DNA of 18,479 nt from Treponema sp. (GTDB lineage: Bacteria; Spirochaetota; Spirochaetia; Treponematales; Treponemataceae), in the NCBI GenBank assembly GCA_018384055.1, contig JAHAZL010000104.1, positions 1-18,479 of the forward strand, in the 5' to 3' direction. The notes beneath the pieces were generated by a model, which was not told the origin of the DNA, ran no database searches, and saw nothing but the letters and a program-made list of their open reading frames with translations. The stretch's first letter is position 1. Each line of letters starts with the position of its first letter. The position numbers and the translations under genes were made by a program. Shown here in pieces: positions 7,068 to 14,870 of the stretch.

Positions 7068-8246
7068 ATGATTTCTAAAGAACACTATTTTGACTATGCG
7101 GCAACCTCTCCCGTTGATGAAGAGATTGTAAAGAATGCACTTGAACTTTCCCTTGAACACTGGGGAAATCCTTCAAGCATTCACGAAGCAGGAACAGATG
7201 CCCGCAAAGTTTTTGAAGACGCAAGGAAAAGAGCAGCCGATGCCCTTGGAGTAAAAACAGAATCAGTTTTCTTTACTTCAGGCGGAACTGAAAGCGATCA
7301 CCTTGCCCTTACAAGTGTTCTTTCAAAACCCCAGAAAGGAAGCATAGTAATCAGTGCCATTGAGCACCCTGCCCTCCGTGAAATGGCAAAGATGGTTTCC
7401 CTTTGCGGATGGAAAACAATTACAGTAAATCCAAACAAGGACGGAATTGTTACAGCAGAAACAATTGCAGCAGCAGTTGAACCTGATACAGCTTTTGTGA
7501 CTGTAATGGCCGTAAACAACGAAACTGGTGCAATTCAGCCCGTAAACGAAATTGCAAATGCCCTTGTAGAAAAGGCTAATGGAAAAAGAAAACCATTCTT
7601 CCATGTTGACTGCGTACAGGCAGCGGGAAAGATTCCATTGGATTTCCTAAAGAATCCAGCAGTAGACAGCGCAGCCTTCAGTGCACACAAAATCGGAGGT
7701 CCCAGGGGAATAGGAATCCTTTATCTTGCCAAGGACATGAATTCCTTCCTTAAGGGAGGCGGTCAGGAAAAAAATGTCCGCAGCGGAACGGAAAATCTTT
7801 TTGGTGCCGAAGCTATTTCCCAGTGCCTTTCAAAATACTGCATCAGCGAAAAAAATTCCGCATCCATTGCACGCTTTGAAAAACAAGGAAAATGGACGGA
7901 AGATTTTATAAAACAGCTCATGGAAATAAAGGGATGCGTAATGATTCCTCATTGCCGTGGAAAAGAAGCAGGCGCAGAATTTTCACCATGGGTTGTACAG
8001 GCAGCTTTTCCGGGGATTCCAGGACAAGTTATGGAACGAGCCTTGAGTACAAAGGGCTTCTACATTTCTACAGGAAGTGCTTGCAGTGCAGGACACCATT
8101 CAAGACCAATTCTCGACACCATGCAGATTCCGCCAAAGGAAAAAGAAAGTGCCGTAAGGTTCAGCTTTGGACACGACACTACAAAGGAAGCCATGGACCA
8201 GCTGATCAAAGCCGTAAAGGAAGTCTGCCAGGCATTTTTCCATTAA
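7068..8246 (+). CDS. NifS/IscS-type cysteine desulfurase (class-V aminotransferase fold)
   Basis: This is a PLP enzyme that takes sulfur from cysteine as an enzyme persulfide, for iron-sulfur clusters or tRNA thiolation. The 392 residues show the full set of group-I motifs: YFDYAATSPV at the N-terminus, TSGGTESDHLAL (70-81), the PLP-stacking His100 in SAIEHPAL, NNETGAIQPV (150-159), HVDCVQAAGKIPLD (179-192), the Schiff-base lysine in SAHKIGGPRGIG (Lys208), VRSGTEN (237-243), and the catalytic loop STGSACSAG with Cys339, then RFSFGHDTT (364-372). The ATG is preceded by CGGA, and the gene follows aroB by 13 bases on the same strand, so it is probably co-transcribed with it. No iscU or other cluster gene is adjacent, so its target pathway is unknown. 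The pairing with aroB has no obvious biochemical link. Confidence 0.9.
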   Translation: MISKEHYFDYAATSPVDEEIVKNALELSLEHWGNPSSIHEAGTDARKVFEDARKRAADALGVKTESVFFTSGGTESDHLALTSVLSKPQKGSIVISAIEHPALREMAKMVSLCGWKTITVNPNKDGIVTAETIAAAVEPDTAFVTVMAVNNETGAIQPVNEIANALVEKANGKRKPFFHVDCVQAAGKIPLDFLKNPAVDSAAFSAHKIGGPRGIGILYLAKDMNSFLKGGGQEKNVRSGTENLFGAEAISQCLSKYCISEKNSASIARFEKQGKWTEDFIKQLMEIKGCVMIPHCRGKEAGAEFSPWVVQAAFPGIPGQVMERALSTKGFYISTGSACSAGHHSRPILDTMQIPPKEKESAVRFSFGHDTTKEAMDQLIKAVKEVCQAFFH

Positions 8247-8251
8247 TTTAT

Positions 8252-8273
8252 GGGGGACAACGGCTTTTCCCCC
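8252..8273 (+). terminator. hairpin after the cysteine desulfurase gene
   Basis: GGGGGA (8252-8257) pairs with TCCCCC (8268-8273) around a 10-base loop, starting 5 bases after the stop codon. No T run follows directly, so termination would be weak. A second short hairpin, GACCG/CGGTC at 8318-8333, is followed after seven bases by six T, and may complete termination. Confidence 0.4.
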
Positions 8274-8276
8274 TAC

Positions 8277-8305
8277 TTGAATTTTCTTATCAATAGTGGT
8301 AATTT
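8277..8305 (+). promoter_or_regulatory. probable promoter of the PUR-domain gene
   Basis: -35 TTGAAT (8277-8282), a 17-base spacer and -10 TAATTT (8300-8305), about 72 bases before the ATG at 8378. A TACAAT closer to the gene (about 8349-8354) is an alternative -10 with a poorer -35. Confidence 0.4.
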
Positions 8306-8377
8306 CTAATCATTCGGGACCGCAATTACGGTCATCTCATTTTTTGTACAATCCAGACATTATCAAGGAAGGAAGCT

Positions 8378-8809
8378 ATGGCAATTCGTGGGGAACTCTT
8401 TACAACACAGGTTACTTTGGACAAGAGAAACTATTTTTTCAATGTAAAGGAAAACCGCAACGGCGATGTATTTTTGCAGATTGTTGAAAGCAAAATCAAG
8501 GACGGAGAAGATGATCGCCGTGCTATCGTAGTATTCGCAGAAGACATGAAGAAGTTCTTCGGTGGAATGGATGAATCCCTCAAGTTCATCGAAAAGGAAG
8601 AAAAGGAAAGGGCAAAAATCCGTGCAGAAAAGAAGGCTGCAAAGGAAGCTAAGTTTGCCGCACAGGGTGAAGACATCACAGAACCAGCAAAGAAGGTTTA
8701 CCGCCGCAAGGGTGAAAGCCGCCTCGTAGCAGAAAAGCGCGCAGCAAAAAAGGATACAAGAATCCACGTAGTATCTAAGCGCAAGCCATCTGATTCCTCA
8801 GAATACTGA
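8378..8809 (+). CDS. PUR-domain nucleic-acid-binding protein (DUF3276, BpuR-like)
   Basis: A small (143-residue), highly charged cytoplasmic protein. Residues 1-65 form the single PUR repeat seen in spirochaetes and Bacteroidetes: GELFTTQVTLDKRNYFFNVK, then a short NRNGDVFLQIVES strand, and RRAIVVFAEDMKKFFGGM. PUR domains bind single-stranded or duplex nucleic acid through a beta-sheet surface, and the Borrelia homologue BpuR is a DNA- and RNA-binding regulator. The tail (about 66-143) is a lysine/alanine/glutamate-rich helix followed by basic patches (YRRKGESR, KRAAKK, SKRK), longer than the minimal PUR protein and itself likely to bind nucleic acid. The ATG has a very strong AAGGAAGGA ribosome site, suggesting high expression. 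It has its own promoter and stands apart from the desulfurase gene upstream. Confidence 0.88.
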   Translation: MAIRGELFTTQVTLDKRNYFFNVKENRNGDVFLQIVESKIKDGEDDRRAIVVFAEDMKKFFGGMDESLKFIEKEEKERAKIRAEKKAAKEAKFAAQGEDITEPAKKVYRRKGESRLVAEKRAAKKDTRIHVVSKRKPSDSSEY

Positions 8810-8826
8810 TATATAGCAATCAAAAG

Positions 8827-8973
8827 AAAAGGGGATGACCAATAAGTTCAAAAAGTGTCATTTTCGTACATCTTGACCCGAAAATCCATTTAATTGCAAT
8901 ACAAGAGATTGCCGCGTCAAGCACGGGAATGACACCTTTTTAAGTGACCTCCTTATTGGACAGCCCCTTTTTT
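8827..8973. repeat. imperfect 147-bp inverted repeat, MITE/REP-like
   Basis: The left arm begins AAAAGGGGATGACCAATAAG (8827-8846) and the right arm, read on the minus strand, begins AAAAAAGGGGCTGTCCAATA (8973 downward). The match continues inward through AAAAAGTGTCATTTTCGTAC on the left and its counterpart AAAAAGGTGTCATTCCCGTG on the right, and ends near TTGAC-CG in each. Arms of about 55-60 bases flank a short A/T-rich centre. The GGGGCTGTCC ends resemble insertion-sequence termini. No target-site duplication is visible. The element fills the gap between the convergent PUR and rnhB genes, and its right end touches the rnhB stop codon, so it may also act as a bidirectional terminator. Confidence 0.7.
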
Positions 8974-9595
8974 ATTTCTTCTTTTTCTTTCCCTTGTTCC
9001 AGTCAAAACTCATTCGTTGAATTGGAGATGGTCCCAAAGACCTTATGGCTTCAACATGAGCGGCAGTCGGATATCCCTTGTGCTTTGCATAACCGTAACC
9101 AGGATACTTTTCATCATACTGAATCATAAGATGATCTCGTTCAACCTTTGCTATGATGCTTGCAGCCATTACGGCTGGATAATTTCCGTCAGCCTTTGGT
9201 TCACATTTAACATTACAGTCAATGTCAGGAGTAAAAGTTCCGTCAGCCATGGCTTCAATTTTTTTTACATCACCAATCATTTCAATGCCGTTTGCCTTGC
9301 ACCACTCCGGAAGTTTTTTTACCATTCCTTCGTAGGCTATCTTCATTGCTTTAAGGGATGCCTGAAGAATATTGATGCGGTCAATTTCATCATGTTCCAC
9401 ATATGCAAGACACCAGCAGCATTTTTCTTTAATCAAGGGAAGCAGTTTCTCCCTTTTCTTTTCCGTAAGTTTTTTGCTGTCATTAAGAAGTTCAACGGGA
9501 AAGTCCGGAGAAAGAATTACACAGGCGGCACTAACAGGACCTGCAAGTGGACCTCGCCCCGCTTCATCAAGGCCTGCAAAAAAATTAAATTCCAT
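8972..9595 (-). CDS. rnhB: ribonuclease HII
   Basis: RNase HII cuts RNA at RNA-DNA junctions, removing ribonucleotides misincorporated in DNA. The frame could start at a TTG at 9601, but the ATG at 9595 gives the conserved N-terminus MEFNFFAGLDEAGRGPLAGP; the product is 207 residues, the usual size. Catalytic acids (numbered from the ATG) are Asp10 and Glu11 in the DEAGRG motif, Asp118 in MADGTF, and Asp154 in SIIAKVERD. The C-terminal GYPTAAHVEAIRSLGPSPIQ followed by RMSF matches the substrate-clamping block, with Ile-Gln where His is usual before R-SF. The protein ends in five lysines. Its ATG lies 2 bases after the stop of the beta-helix gene, so translation is probably coupled and rnhB is the last gene of that unit. 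Confidence 0.95.
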   Translation of the reverse strand: MEFNFFAGLDEAGRGPLAGPVSAACVILSPDFPVELLNDSKKLTEKKREKLLPLIKEKCCWCLAYVEHDEIDRINILQASLKAMKIAYEGMVKKLPEWCKANGIEMIGDVKKIEAMADGTFTPDIDCNVKCEPKADGNYPAVMAASIIAKVERDHLMIQYDEKYPGYGYAKHKGYPTAAHVEAIRSLGPSPIQRMSFDWNKGKKKKK

Positions 9596-9597
9596 AA

Positions 9598-11652
9598 TCA
9601 AAATCCATTTGCAAGAGTTGAATTCAAGCCAGTAACTTTACAGCCACCGTTTCTGAAAACAGCACCGGAGTTTCTGTATTTGCCGTCAGACTGAGCATTG
9701 AAAACATCACCTGCAAAAGAGATGCTTCCTCCTGCAATATCAACGCCTTTGCAAATTCCACCGATCAAAGTAAAAAGATTGTTATCAAAAGTTGCTTCTG
9801 AGTTTAAAACCTTCAGTGCAGAAGCAGACTGCCCGATTGCAGTAAAGCGACAACCTGAAACATTCAGAGTTCCATCGGTGATATTACCGCAAACAGCGAT
9901 TCGGCTAGCAGAAAGTGTGATTCCACAATCAACAAAAGAAACTTTAGAATCTTTGATTTCAAAAAGTTTGCCGTCCTCCCCATAGAAGCCGACAATTTCA
10001 CAGTCGTTAAAGAAAACTGCACTTTTTTCTACCTGTGCAAGAAGAGATGCAGAATCGGCCTGTTTTTCAAGGGTGCAACTAAAAATCTCAACAGAAGCAT
10101 TTTGAATGGAAAGTGATGCTCCTTCCATGAAAATTATTTTTGAACCGTTGCCGCGTATTACACAGTCCTTTTTAATAACCTGTTCTCCGCTTTCTACTGT
10201 GATGTCGCCTTTAAGATGAATTCTTGTTACACCTTCCGAAGCATTTATTGCAGCAACAACCTGATCAAAAGAAACGAATGGATTCATGAAGGAACCGTCT
10301 GCCTTACCGTTTTCTTTAGAAGCCCCAACATAGAAATTAAGTTCATCTATAACATAAAGCTGATCTACAATTTTGCTTGTATTTCCAGCAGCATCAACTG
10401 CATAAGCAAACACCTTGCAAGCACAGGATTTGTCCTCTGGACTTTCTATTACAATGTCAGAACCGTCATATTCTGCAAAATCTTCCGGCATTGCAATTTC
10501 GATGTCATCGGCAATGTCCTTGCTTTCTTCATAATAAACAGGTTCACTGACAGCATAGAATATTTTTGCATCTTCAGGACATTCAATTTTCAAGGCAAGG
10601 GTCTTTCTTGAGAAGGCTGAATCTCCAGATGCAGAAATTACTGGAATTTCAGGAGCAAGTCTGTCCAAGTGATATGCAACATTCACACACCCGTTAAGGT
10701 TTCCGTCAAGATAGATTTTTGGAGAAAAAGAACCTTCAGTTTCCTCTCCAAAAAATGCTTCAGCAAAAATTAACTTTCCACCGTTTTCAAAAGTATAGTT
10801 TTTATCCTCAGGAAGCTTAAAGGAAACAATTCCATCCCCGTTGATGATTTCCTTTACTTCTGGCATTGCAGGAAGAACATATTCGTAAACGGTGCTGTTT
10901 TCTGCAAAATCCACAGACTGCCAGTGGATTACATGTTCGCATTCCCTGCCGATGAATCTTTCTGAATAATCAAAGTTCCACATTTCATCATCAATCTGGT
11001 AAATATACTTTTTGTCAGTAAAGGAAAAAGTATTCCAGTCTGTAATTGAAAATGGCAGTGCATATTTATTTTCTACTGCCACGATTTCTTCAGGAACGAT
11101 GAGAATTACGGAATGGTAATTGTTGAATCCATCTGTAGCAAAGAATGAAGCAAAGCGTCCTATAAAATTATTCTGCTGCAGTTTTAACTTCTGCTTCAAA
11201 AATGGAACCCTTGTTTTTTCAAAGGAGTACCTGATGCCAGAAGGAAAGGAATATTCAGTTCCCGAACGATAGGTGATCAAAGGAGTTTTTGCAAGATTTT
11301 TTTCTGCAAATGACGCTGTCTCTTCATCAAGCTCAGAAAAAACCGCAGGCATTACTGTATAGTCAATTACAAATTCTTTTTTTAATCCGTCTGATTCAAC
11401 TACGCCGATACGAACACGAACAGAACCTTTTTTTTCTATGAGGACTGGACCATCGTAGGCAAAACCCGACTCAAAAGGATCGCTGCCAGTAAGGGAATAA
11501 TAAACCTCGCTTGCATTTGATGAAGACAAAACCAGTGCCTGCTGATTGCACCAGGTACCTGATGCCGGGCTAATGATGTCTTTTTCAGAAAATCCAAATG
11601 CAGAAAGGGAAATCAGGCTTAATACGGCTGCAGCTAAATAAAATCTTTTCAT
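9598..11652 (-). CDS. secreted protein with chitobiase-like/Ig-like domains and a C-terminal right-handed beta-helix
   Basis: The frame is open from 11817, but the ATG at 11652 starts a clear signal peptide (MKRFYLAAAVLSLISLSAFG, cleavage near residue 20) and an AAGGA lies 12 bases before it; 684 residues. After the signal, residues of about 25-95 (SPASGTWCNQQ, YYSLTGSDPFESGFAYDGPV) resemble the C-terminal beta-sandwich found in chitobiases and many surface proteins. A similar segment recurs after about residue 335 (DRLAPEIPVISASGDSAFSR, then IFYAVSEPVYY and VFAYAVDAAGNTSK). From about 438 the pattern GKADGSFMNPFVSFDQV and the following short strands with Ser/Asn/Cys turns (VSGCRF, FNDCEI, SFVDCGI) mark a parallel beta-helix of the pectin-lyase-like type. 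No lipobox is seen, and no catalytic residues are recognisable. It is probably periplasmic or surface exposed, and its function is unknown. It lies between a phosphoribosyltransferase gene and rnhB. Confidence 0.75.
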   Translation of the reverse strand: MKRFYLAAAVLSLISLSAFGFSEKDIISPASGTWCNQQALVLSSSNASEVYYSLTGSDPFESGFAYDGPVLIEKKGSVRVRIGVVESDGLKKEFVIDYTVMPAVFSELDEETASFAEKNLAKTPLITYRSGTEYSFPSGIRYSFEKTRVPFLKQKLKLQQNNFIGRFASFFATDGFNNYHSVILIVPEEIVAVENKYALPFSITDWNTFSFTDKKYIYQIDDEMWNFDYSERFIGRECEHVIHWQSVDFAENSTVYEYVLPAMPEVKEIINGDGIVSFKLPEDKNYTFENGGKLIFAEAFFGEETEGSFSPKIYLDGNLNGCVNVAYHLDRLAPEIPVISASGDSAFSRKTLALKIECPEDAKIFYAVSEPVYYEESKDIADDIEIAMPEDFAEYDGSDIVIESPEDKSCACKVFAYAVDAAGNTSKIVDQLYVIDELNFYVGASKENGKADGSFMNPFVSFDQVVAAINASEGVTRIHLKGDITVESGEQVIKKDCVIRGNGSKIIFMEGASLSIQNASVEIFSCTLEKQADSASLLAQVEKSAVFFNDCEIVGFYGEDGKLFEIKDSKVSFVDCGITLSASRIAVCGNITDGTLNVSGCRFTAIGQSASALKVLNSEATFDNNLFTLIGGICKGVDIAGGSISFAGDVFNAQSDGKYRNSGAVFRNGGCKVTGLNSTLANGF

Positions 11653-11671
11653 CGGCTTTTTAATTCCTTTT

Positions 11672-12277
11672 TTAATCCTTGAAAATTGCTTCCATGATTT
11701 CGCGAAGTTCAGGATAAGGCTTATAGAAATGCTCTTCCCTTTCTTCTTTTGTAAGGCCAACCATTTCATGACTGTTGTAGTTAATCCAGTTGTTGTCATC
11801 AGGATTATTGATTTCAAATTTCCTGCACCAGTAATCCGGCTTTACATTTGGCTGTTCCTTGTAACCGTAGATCTTATAGTCATGAACGGCAATCTTAATG
11901 TTTTCACGAGGCACACCTTTTTCAAGGAAAACATTTACAAGGTAATTAAGGGTATGGCCTGAATCGTAAATGTCATCAACCAAAAGAATCTTGTCACCAG
12001 GCCTCAAGTATTCAGGGGAATAAGTCCATCCATCAATGTGAATCTGAGAATGCTGAGCTACATCAGAATAACTTCTTGCTACTACGGCGGCATACATTAC
12101 AGGTTTTTCATTTTTCAAGGCAATCTTGTAATATTCGCTGATTACGTTTGCCATATAGGCACCACCGCGAAGTGAGGTATAGAGAACATCAGGAACAAAG
12201 TGGTCTTCCTGATAGATTTTATGAGCAAGTTTCAAAGCATCGATTCTGACTGTATCAAAGGGTAAAAATTCTTTCAT
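11672..12277 (-). CDS. purine-type phosphoribosyltransferase
   Basis: A cytoplasmic type-I PRTase of 201 residues. The ATG at 12277 is chosen over one at 12295 because CAGGAG stands 5 bases before it. The PRPP-binding signature is KILLVDDIYDSGHTL (residues 96-110), with the two acidic residues followed by the short-side loop; TSLRGGAYMANVISEYY near 34-50 supplies the PPi-binding loop. The arrangement is like xanthine-guanine or hypoxanthine phosphoribosyltransferases, which salvage purine bases to nucleotides, but the base-binding C-terminus (YKEQPNVKPDYWCRKF) does not let me name the base. It is the first gene of the unit with the beta-helix gene (19 bases apart) and rnhB, and lies just downstream of the terminator of the neighbouring operon, so its promoter must be in 12278-12337. 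Confidence 0.85.
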   Translation of the reverse strand: MKEFLPFDTVRIDALKLAHKIYQEDHFVPDVLYTSLRGGAYMANVISEYYKIALKNEKPVMYAAVVARSYSDVAQHSQIHIDGWTYSPEYLRPGDKILLVDDIYDSGHTLNYLVNVFLEKGVPRENIKIAVHDYKIYGYKEQPNVKPDYWCRKFEINNPDDNNWINYNSHEMVGLTKEEREEHFYKPYPELREIMEAIFKD

Positions 12278-12337
12278 GTCTACTCCTGAGAACATGGATG
12301 CTAAAATAAATTCGTAACTTTATATCCATGAACAAAT

Positions 12338-12372
12338 AAAAAAAGGACTCGTCGCAAAATTACAACAAGTCC
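12338..12372 (-). terminator. intrinsic terminator of the kinase/envelope operon
   Basis: On the minus strand, GGACTTGT pairs with ACGAGTCC (12372-12345, one G-T pair), extended by two inner pairs, around a short loop. A run of seven T follows directly (12344-12338). It begins 27 bases after the stop at 12400. This is a classical strong terminator and separates two minus-strand operons. Confidence 0.85.
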
Positions 12373-12399
12373 CATTATACTACATTTCAATAATTATTT

Positions 12400-13521
12400 C
12401 TATTTAAGTGCATTTCCCTTTAGTTGCTGATAAACACCGCGGCCTAGAAGAACAATGTCATTTCCGCTTTGCGTAATTTTACCAAGGAATCTGACAGGTT
12501 TTGTTTCGTCAACGGATGGTTCAGGAGCCTTTTCAAAAACAACATGGCAAAGGCCAACCTGGAAAGTTTTGTTTTCGCTTGGAATATAGTCTACAAGAAG
12601 GTCGCATTTCCACGAACCGTCGTCATAATAAACAGAATTTGTTACCATGCCGTCCCAAATAGCATAGCAGTCCAGATATGTAGATGGATTTGCTGCAACC
12701 TGTGAATAAGAATAATTGTCCTTAAGGGAATCAAACCCAGGTTCCTGCAAAAGATCCATAATGGCCTGGGCCTTCTGCTTGATGTGGATTGAAGCATTGC
12801 TGTTTACAATGCGGTTTAATTCAACCTGGCAGGCATTATCACGGGATGCTACGAAATATTTCTTTGCATCGCTGAAAGCCATCTTGATTTCCTTTGTTGT
12901 CATTGTAACGCTGAATTCACCTTCCTGTGCATTAAGCTGAACTGCGTTCAAAAGTTCATCCTCAGAAAGAGAAAATTTCTGTTCAATCGTATTCTTATGA
13001 ACAGGAACTTTTCTTACTTTCGGCTTCATTACCATTATGAATGAACAGATTGCACCCAGACAAATTCCTGCGGCAATAACATTCCTGATGACATTAGGAT
13101 TAAAACCGATTGGGGGGTAAAACTTTTTGATTTCCCCAGTCTCTCGCATTTTCACAATTGATTCATATTCTCCGTCAACACGGATGAATTCCAATGCCTT
13201 TTTTGCAGTTGCATTGTTCGGATCCATTTCAAGAACTTCAAGATAATACTGAACCGCCTTGTTGATTTCTCCGCGGCCCATGAAAACTACAGCCTGTCCA
13301 AGAAGCAAATTAATGTTTGAAACAGAAATTTCTCTGGCCTTTCTGAACATTTCAGATGCTTTTCCGGCAACATCAGAATAAAGGTATGCAATTCCAAAGG
13401 TTACATAATATTCAAGAACACCTTCGTAATCTTCCTCGCAATTTTCAAGGAAGCGCAATGCCATCTGAAATTTGCGTCTTTTAATGAGATATTTTGCCGT
13501 ATCCAGAGATGAGCGTGCCAT
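12400..13521 (-). CDS. TPR-containing, single-pass membrane protein
   Basis: I do not recognise a named family. The 373-residue product has an N-terminal part (1-110) made of tetratricopeptide helices; the clearest repeat is about 71-104, with the typical AVVFMGRGEINKAVQYYLEV and a MDPNNATAKKAL ending. A single hydrophobic segment, VIAAGICLGAICSFIMVM at about 148-165, followed by KPKVRKVPVHK, suggests one membrane span with the TPR part in the cytoplasm and the remaining 200 residues outside. The C-terminal part contains a globular stretch (NPSTYLDCYAIWDGMVTNSV, then DGSWKCDLLVDYIP) that looks like a small beta-barrel. The ATG lies 2 bases after the stop of the preceding gene, so it is the last gene of a coupled operon and is followed by a strong terminator. 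TPR suggests a protein-assembly role. Confidence 0.7.
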   Translation of the reverse strand: MARSSLDTAKYLIKRRKFQMALRFLENCEEDYEGVLEYYVTFGIAYLYSDVAGKASEMFRKAREISVSNINLLLGQAVVFMGRGEINKAVQYYLEVLEMDPNNATAKKALEFIRVDGEYESIVKMRETGEIKKFYPPIGFNPNVIRNVIAAGICLGAICSFIMVMKPKVRKVPVHKNTIEQKFSLSEDELLNAVQLNAQEGEFSVTMTTKEIKMAFSDAKKYFVASRDNACQVELNRIVNSNASIHIKQKAQAIMDLLQEPGFDSLKDNYSYSQVAANPSTYLDCYAIWDGMVTNSVYYDDGSWKCDLLVDYIPSENKTFQVGLCHVVFEKAPEPSVDETKPVRFLGKITQSGNDIVLLGRGVYQQLKGNALK

Positions 13522-13523
13522 TG

Positions 13524-14870
13524 TTATCTATTTGCTCCAAGTTTATTCAGAATCAAATCCAATTCTTCATTTAATTTCTGAAGTTCAGTCTTGTCCATTG
13601 ATTCGTCTTCCTTAAGTGAAGCAATGCGGTCAAGAAGATTCTGGATATATTCAGGGTCAAGCTGAGCTTCTGTAATTTCCTTAGTCTTAACAAAAGCTTC
13701 CTTTGAAGAAGAAGGAATGCTGTTGAGGACATTTGGAGTAACGCTGTCAACTTCTTCCTTTGTAAGTGGAATTGGTTTAGCAGCGGCATTGAGTTTTACT
13801 GCAGAGTTCTTTATTGCAACACCAAGAGCTGTTTTTCCATTATCAAGGTCAGCAAGAAATTTCTTTCCTGCAGGATTGTTTCCTCCTGTAGCTACTGAAA
13901 TATAGAATCCGTAGGATGCCGTTCTCAGTGTATCAAGATAAGATGAAGGCCAGTTAATGCAGATTGCAGAGTTGTTGTATGAAGTTACAGAGTTAAAGCT
14001 TCTTGAAGTCTGCACTGATGGAACCCATGTTGATGAATCCACCTTTGTTCTTGATAAAAGTGTAACATATTCAGTCTTTGTGATTTCTTTTGATCCAAGA
14101 ATGAACTGAATTGCAGCTTCTTTGTTTGCAGAGCGAATCCAAAGGTCTTCATCCATTGACTGAAACTGAAGTTCAGAATTGATGAACTTGCGTCCGGCTG
14201 TAGAGAAATGAGCAGAAGTGTTTTCACCGAGGGTTGTATCAAAGATTCCCTTTACGGCAAACGACTGAATGCTTCTTCCAATGTTAATTACGAATACTGA
14301 TACACGGAGCATGTCTATTCTTGTAGATGTTGCAATGGAAGGCATGAAGCTGAAATCAACTACTACCTGAGCCTCGTCAGAAACAAGGTATGCCATCTGG
14401 GCACCGAGAGGAGTTTTTCTTGCCTCGCAATTGATTCCAAGCTTTGCCTGAAGCTTGTATTCCTTTCTGCCAATTTTCACCACAAAGTATGATCCTGAAT
14501 CAGCATCATTTGTTGAAAGCAATGGGATGCTGTTGCCTTTTTCCGCTACACCGTAAATGGCAAAAGTACCGTCATCACCGTTCAAGACAAGGCGGACGTC
14601 ATCCCTTTCAATTTCAATACAGTTTTTTTCACGAGAAACATACGATTTTGCTACAGGTTTACTGCTTCTTGAACCTACACGGACCCTATTTCCCTCACTA
14701 TCCCTTACATAGGCTCCCGAAGAATCCTTTGCATAGATGCCGTCATCTTCTTCAACAATTTCTTCAGAAGCAAGGGCAACAGAGTCCTTTTCATCCTGCG
14801 CAAAAGCAAGGGATGAACACATAAGGAAAAGGGGTATAAAAGCAAATTTTGCAATAGATGTAATTTTCAT
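13524..14870 (-). CDS. exported protein of unknown function, beta-rich with C-terminal coiled coil
   Basis: A 448-residue product with a clear signal peptide (MKITSIAKFAFIPLFLMCSS, then LAFA before Gln25). A Cys after LFLM is a poor lipobox, so type-I cleavage after AFA is preferred. Mature residues up to about 75 are acidic and low in complexity (EEIVEEDDGIYAKDSSGAYV). From about 80 to 335 the alternating hydrophobic pattern suggests a beta-sandwich or barrel (IEIERDDVRLVLNGDDGTFA, VVVDFSFMPSIATSTRIDML). The last 60 residues (YIQNLLDRIASLKEDESMDK, LNEELDLILNKLG) form a heptad-like coiled coil. I do not recognise a family, but such proteins are common in spirochaetal envelopes. The ATG directly follows the upstream stop, with GGAGGG as ribosome site, so the product is made together with the TPR proteins on both sides. 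Confidence 0.72.
   Translation of the reverse strand: MKITSIAKFAFIPLFLMCSSLAFAQDEKDSVALASEEIVEEDDGIYAKDSSGAYVRDSEGNRVRVGSRSSKPVAKSYVSREKNCIEIERDDVRLVLNGDDGTFAIYGVAEKGNSIPLLSTNDADSGSYFVVKIGRKEYKLQAKLGINCEARKTPLGAQMAYLVSDEAQVVVDFSFMPSIATSTRIDMLRVSVFVINIGRSIQSFAVKGIFDTTLGENTSAHFSTAGRKFINSELQFQSMDEDLWIRSANKEAAIQFILGSKEITKTEYVTLLSRTKVDSSTWVPSVQTSRSFNSVTSYNNSAICINWPSSYLDTLRTASYGFYISVATGGNNPAGKKFLADLDNGKTALGVAIKNSAVKLNAAAKPIPLTKEEVDSVTPNVLNSIPSSSKEAFVKTKEITEAQLDPEYIQNLLDRIASLKEDESMDKTELQKLNEELDLILNKLGANR

Noticed and set aside
8296..8487. 63-codon plus-strand frame before and across the PUR gene start
   Set aside because: It overlaps the PUR gene in another frame and resembles no known protein; the strong AAGGAAGGA site belongs to the PUR gene.
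9017..9694. 225-codon plus-strand frame
   Set aside because: It is antisense to rnhB, which has all catalytic motifs; the composition is shadow-like.
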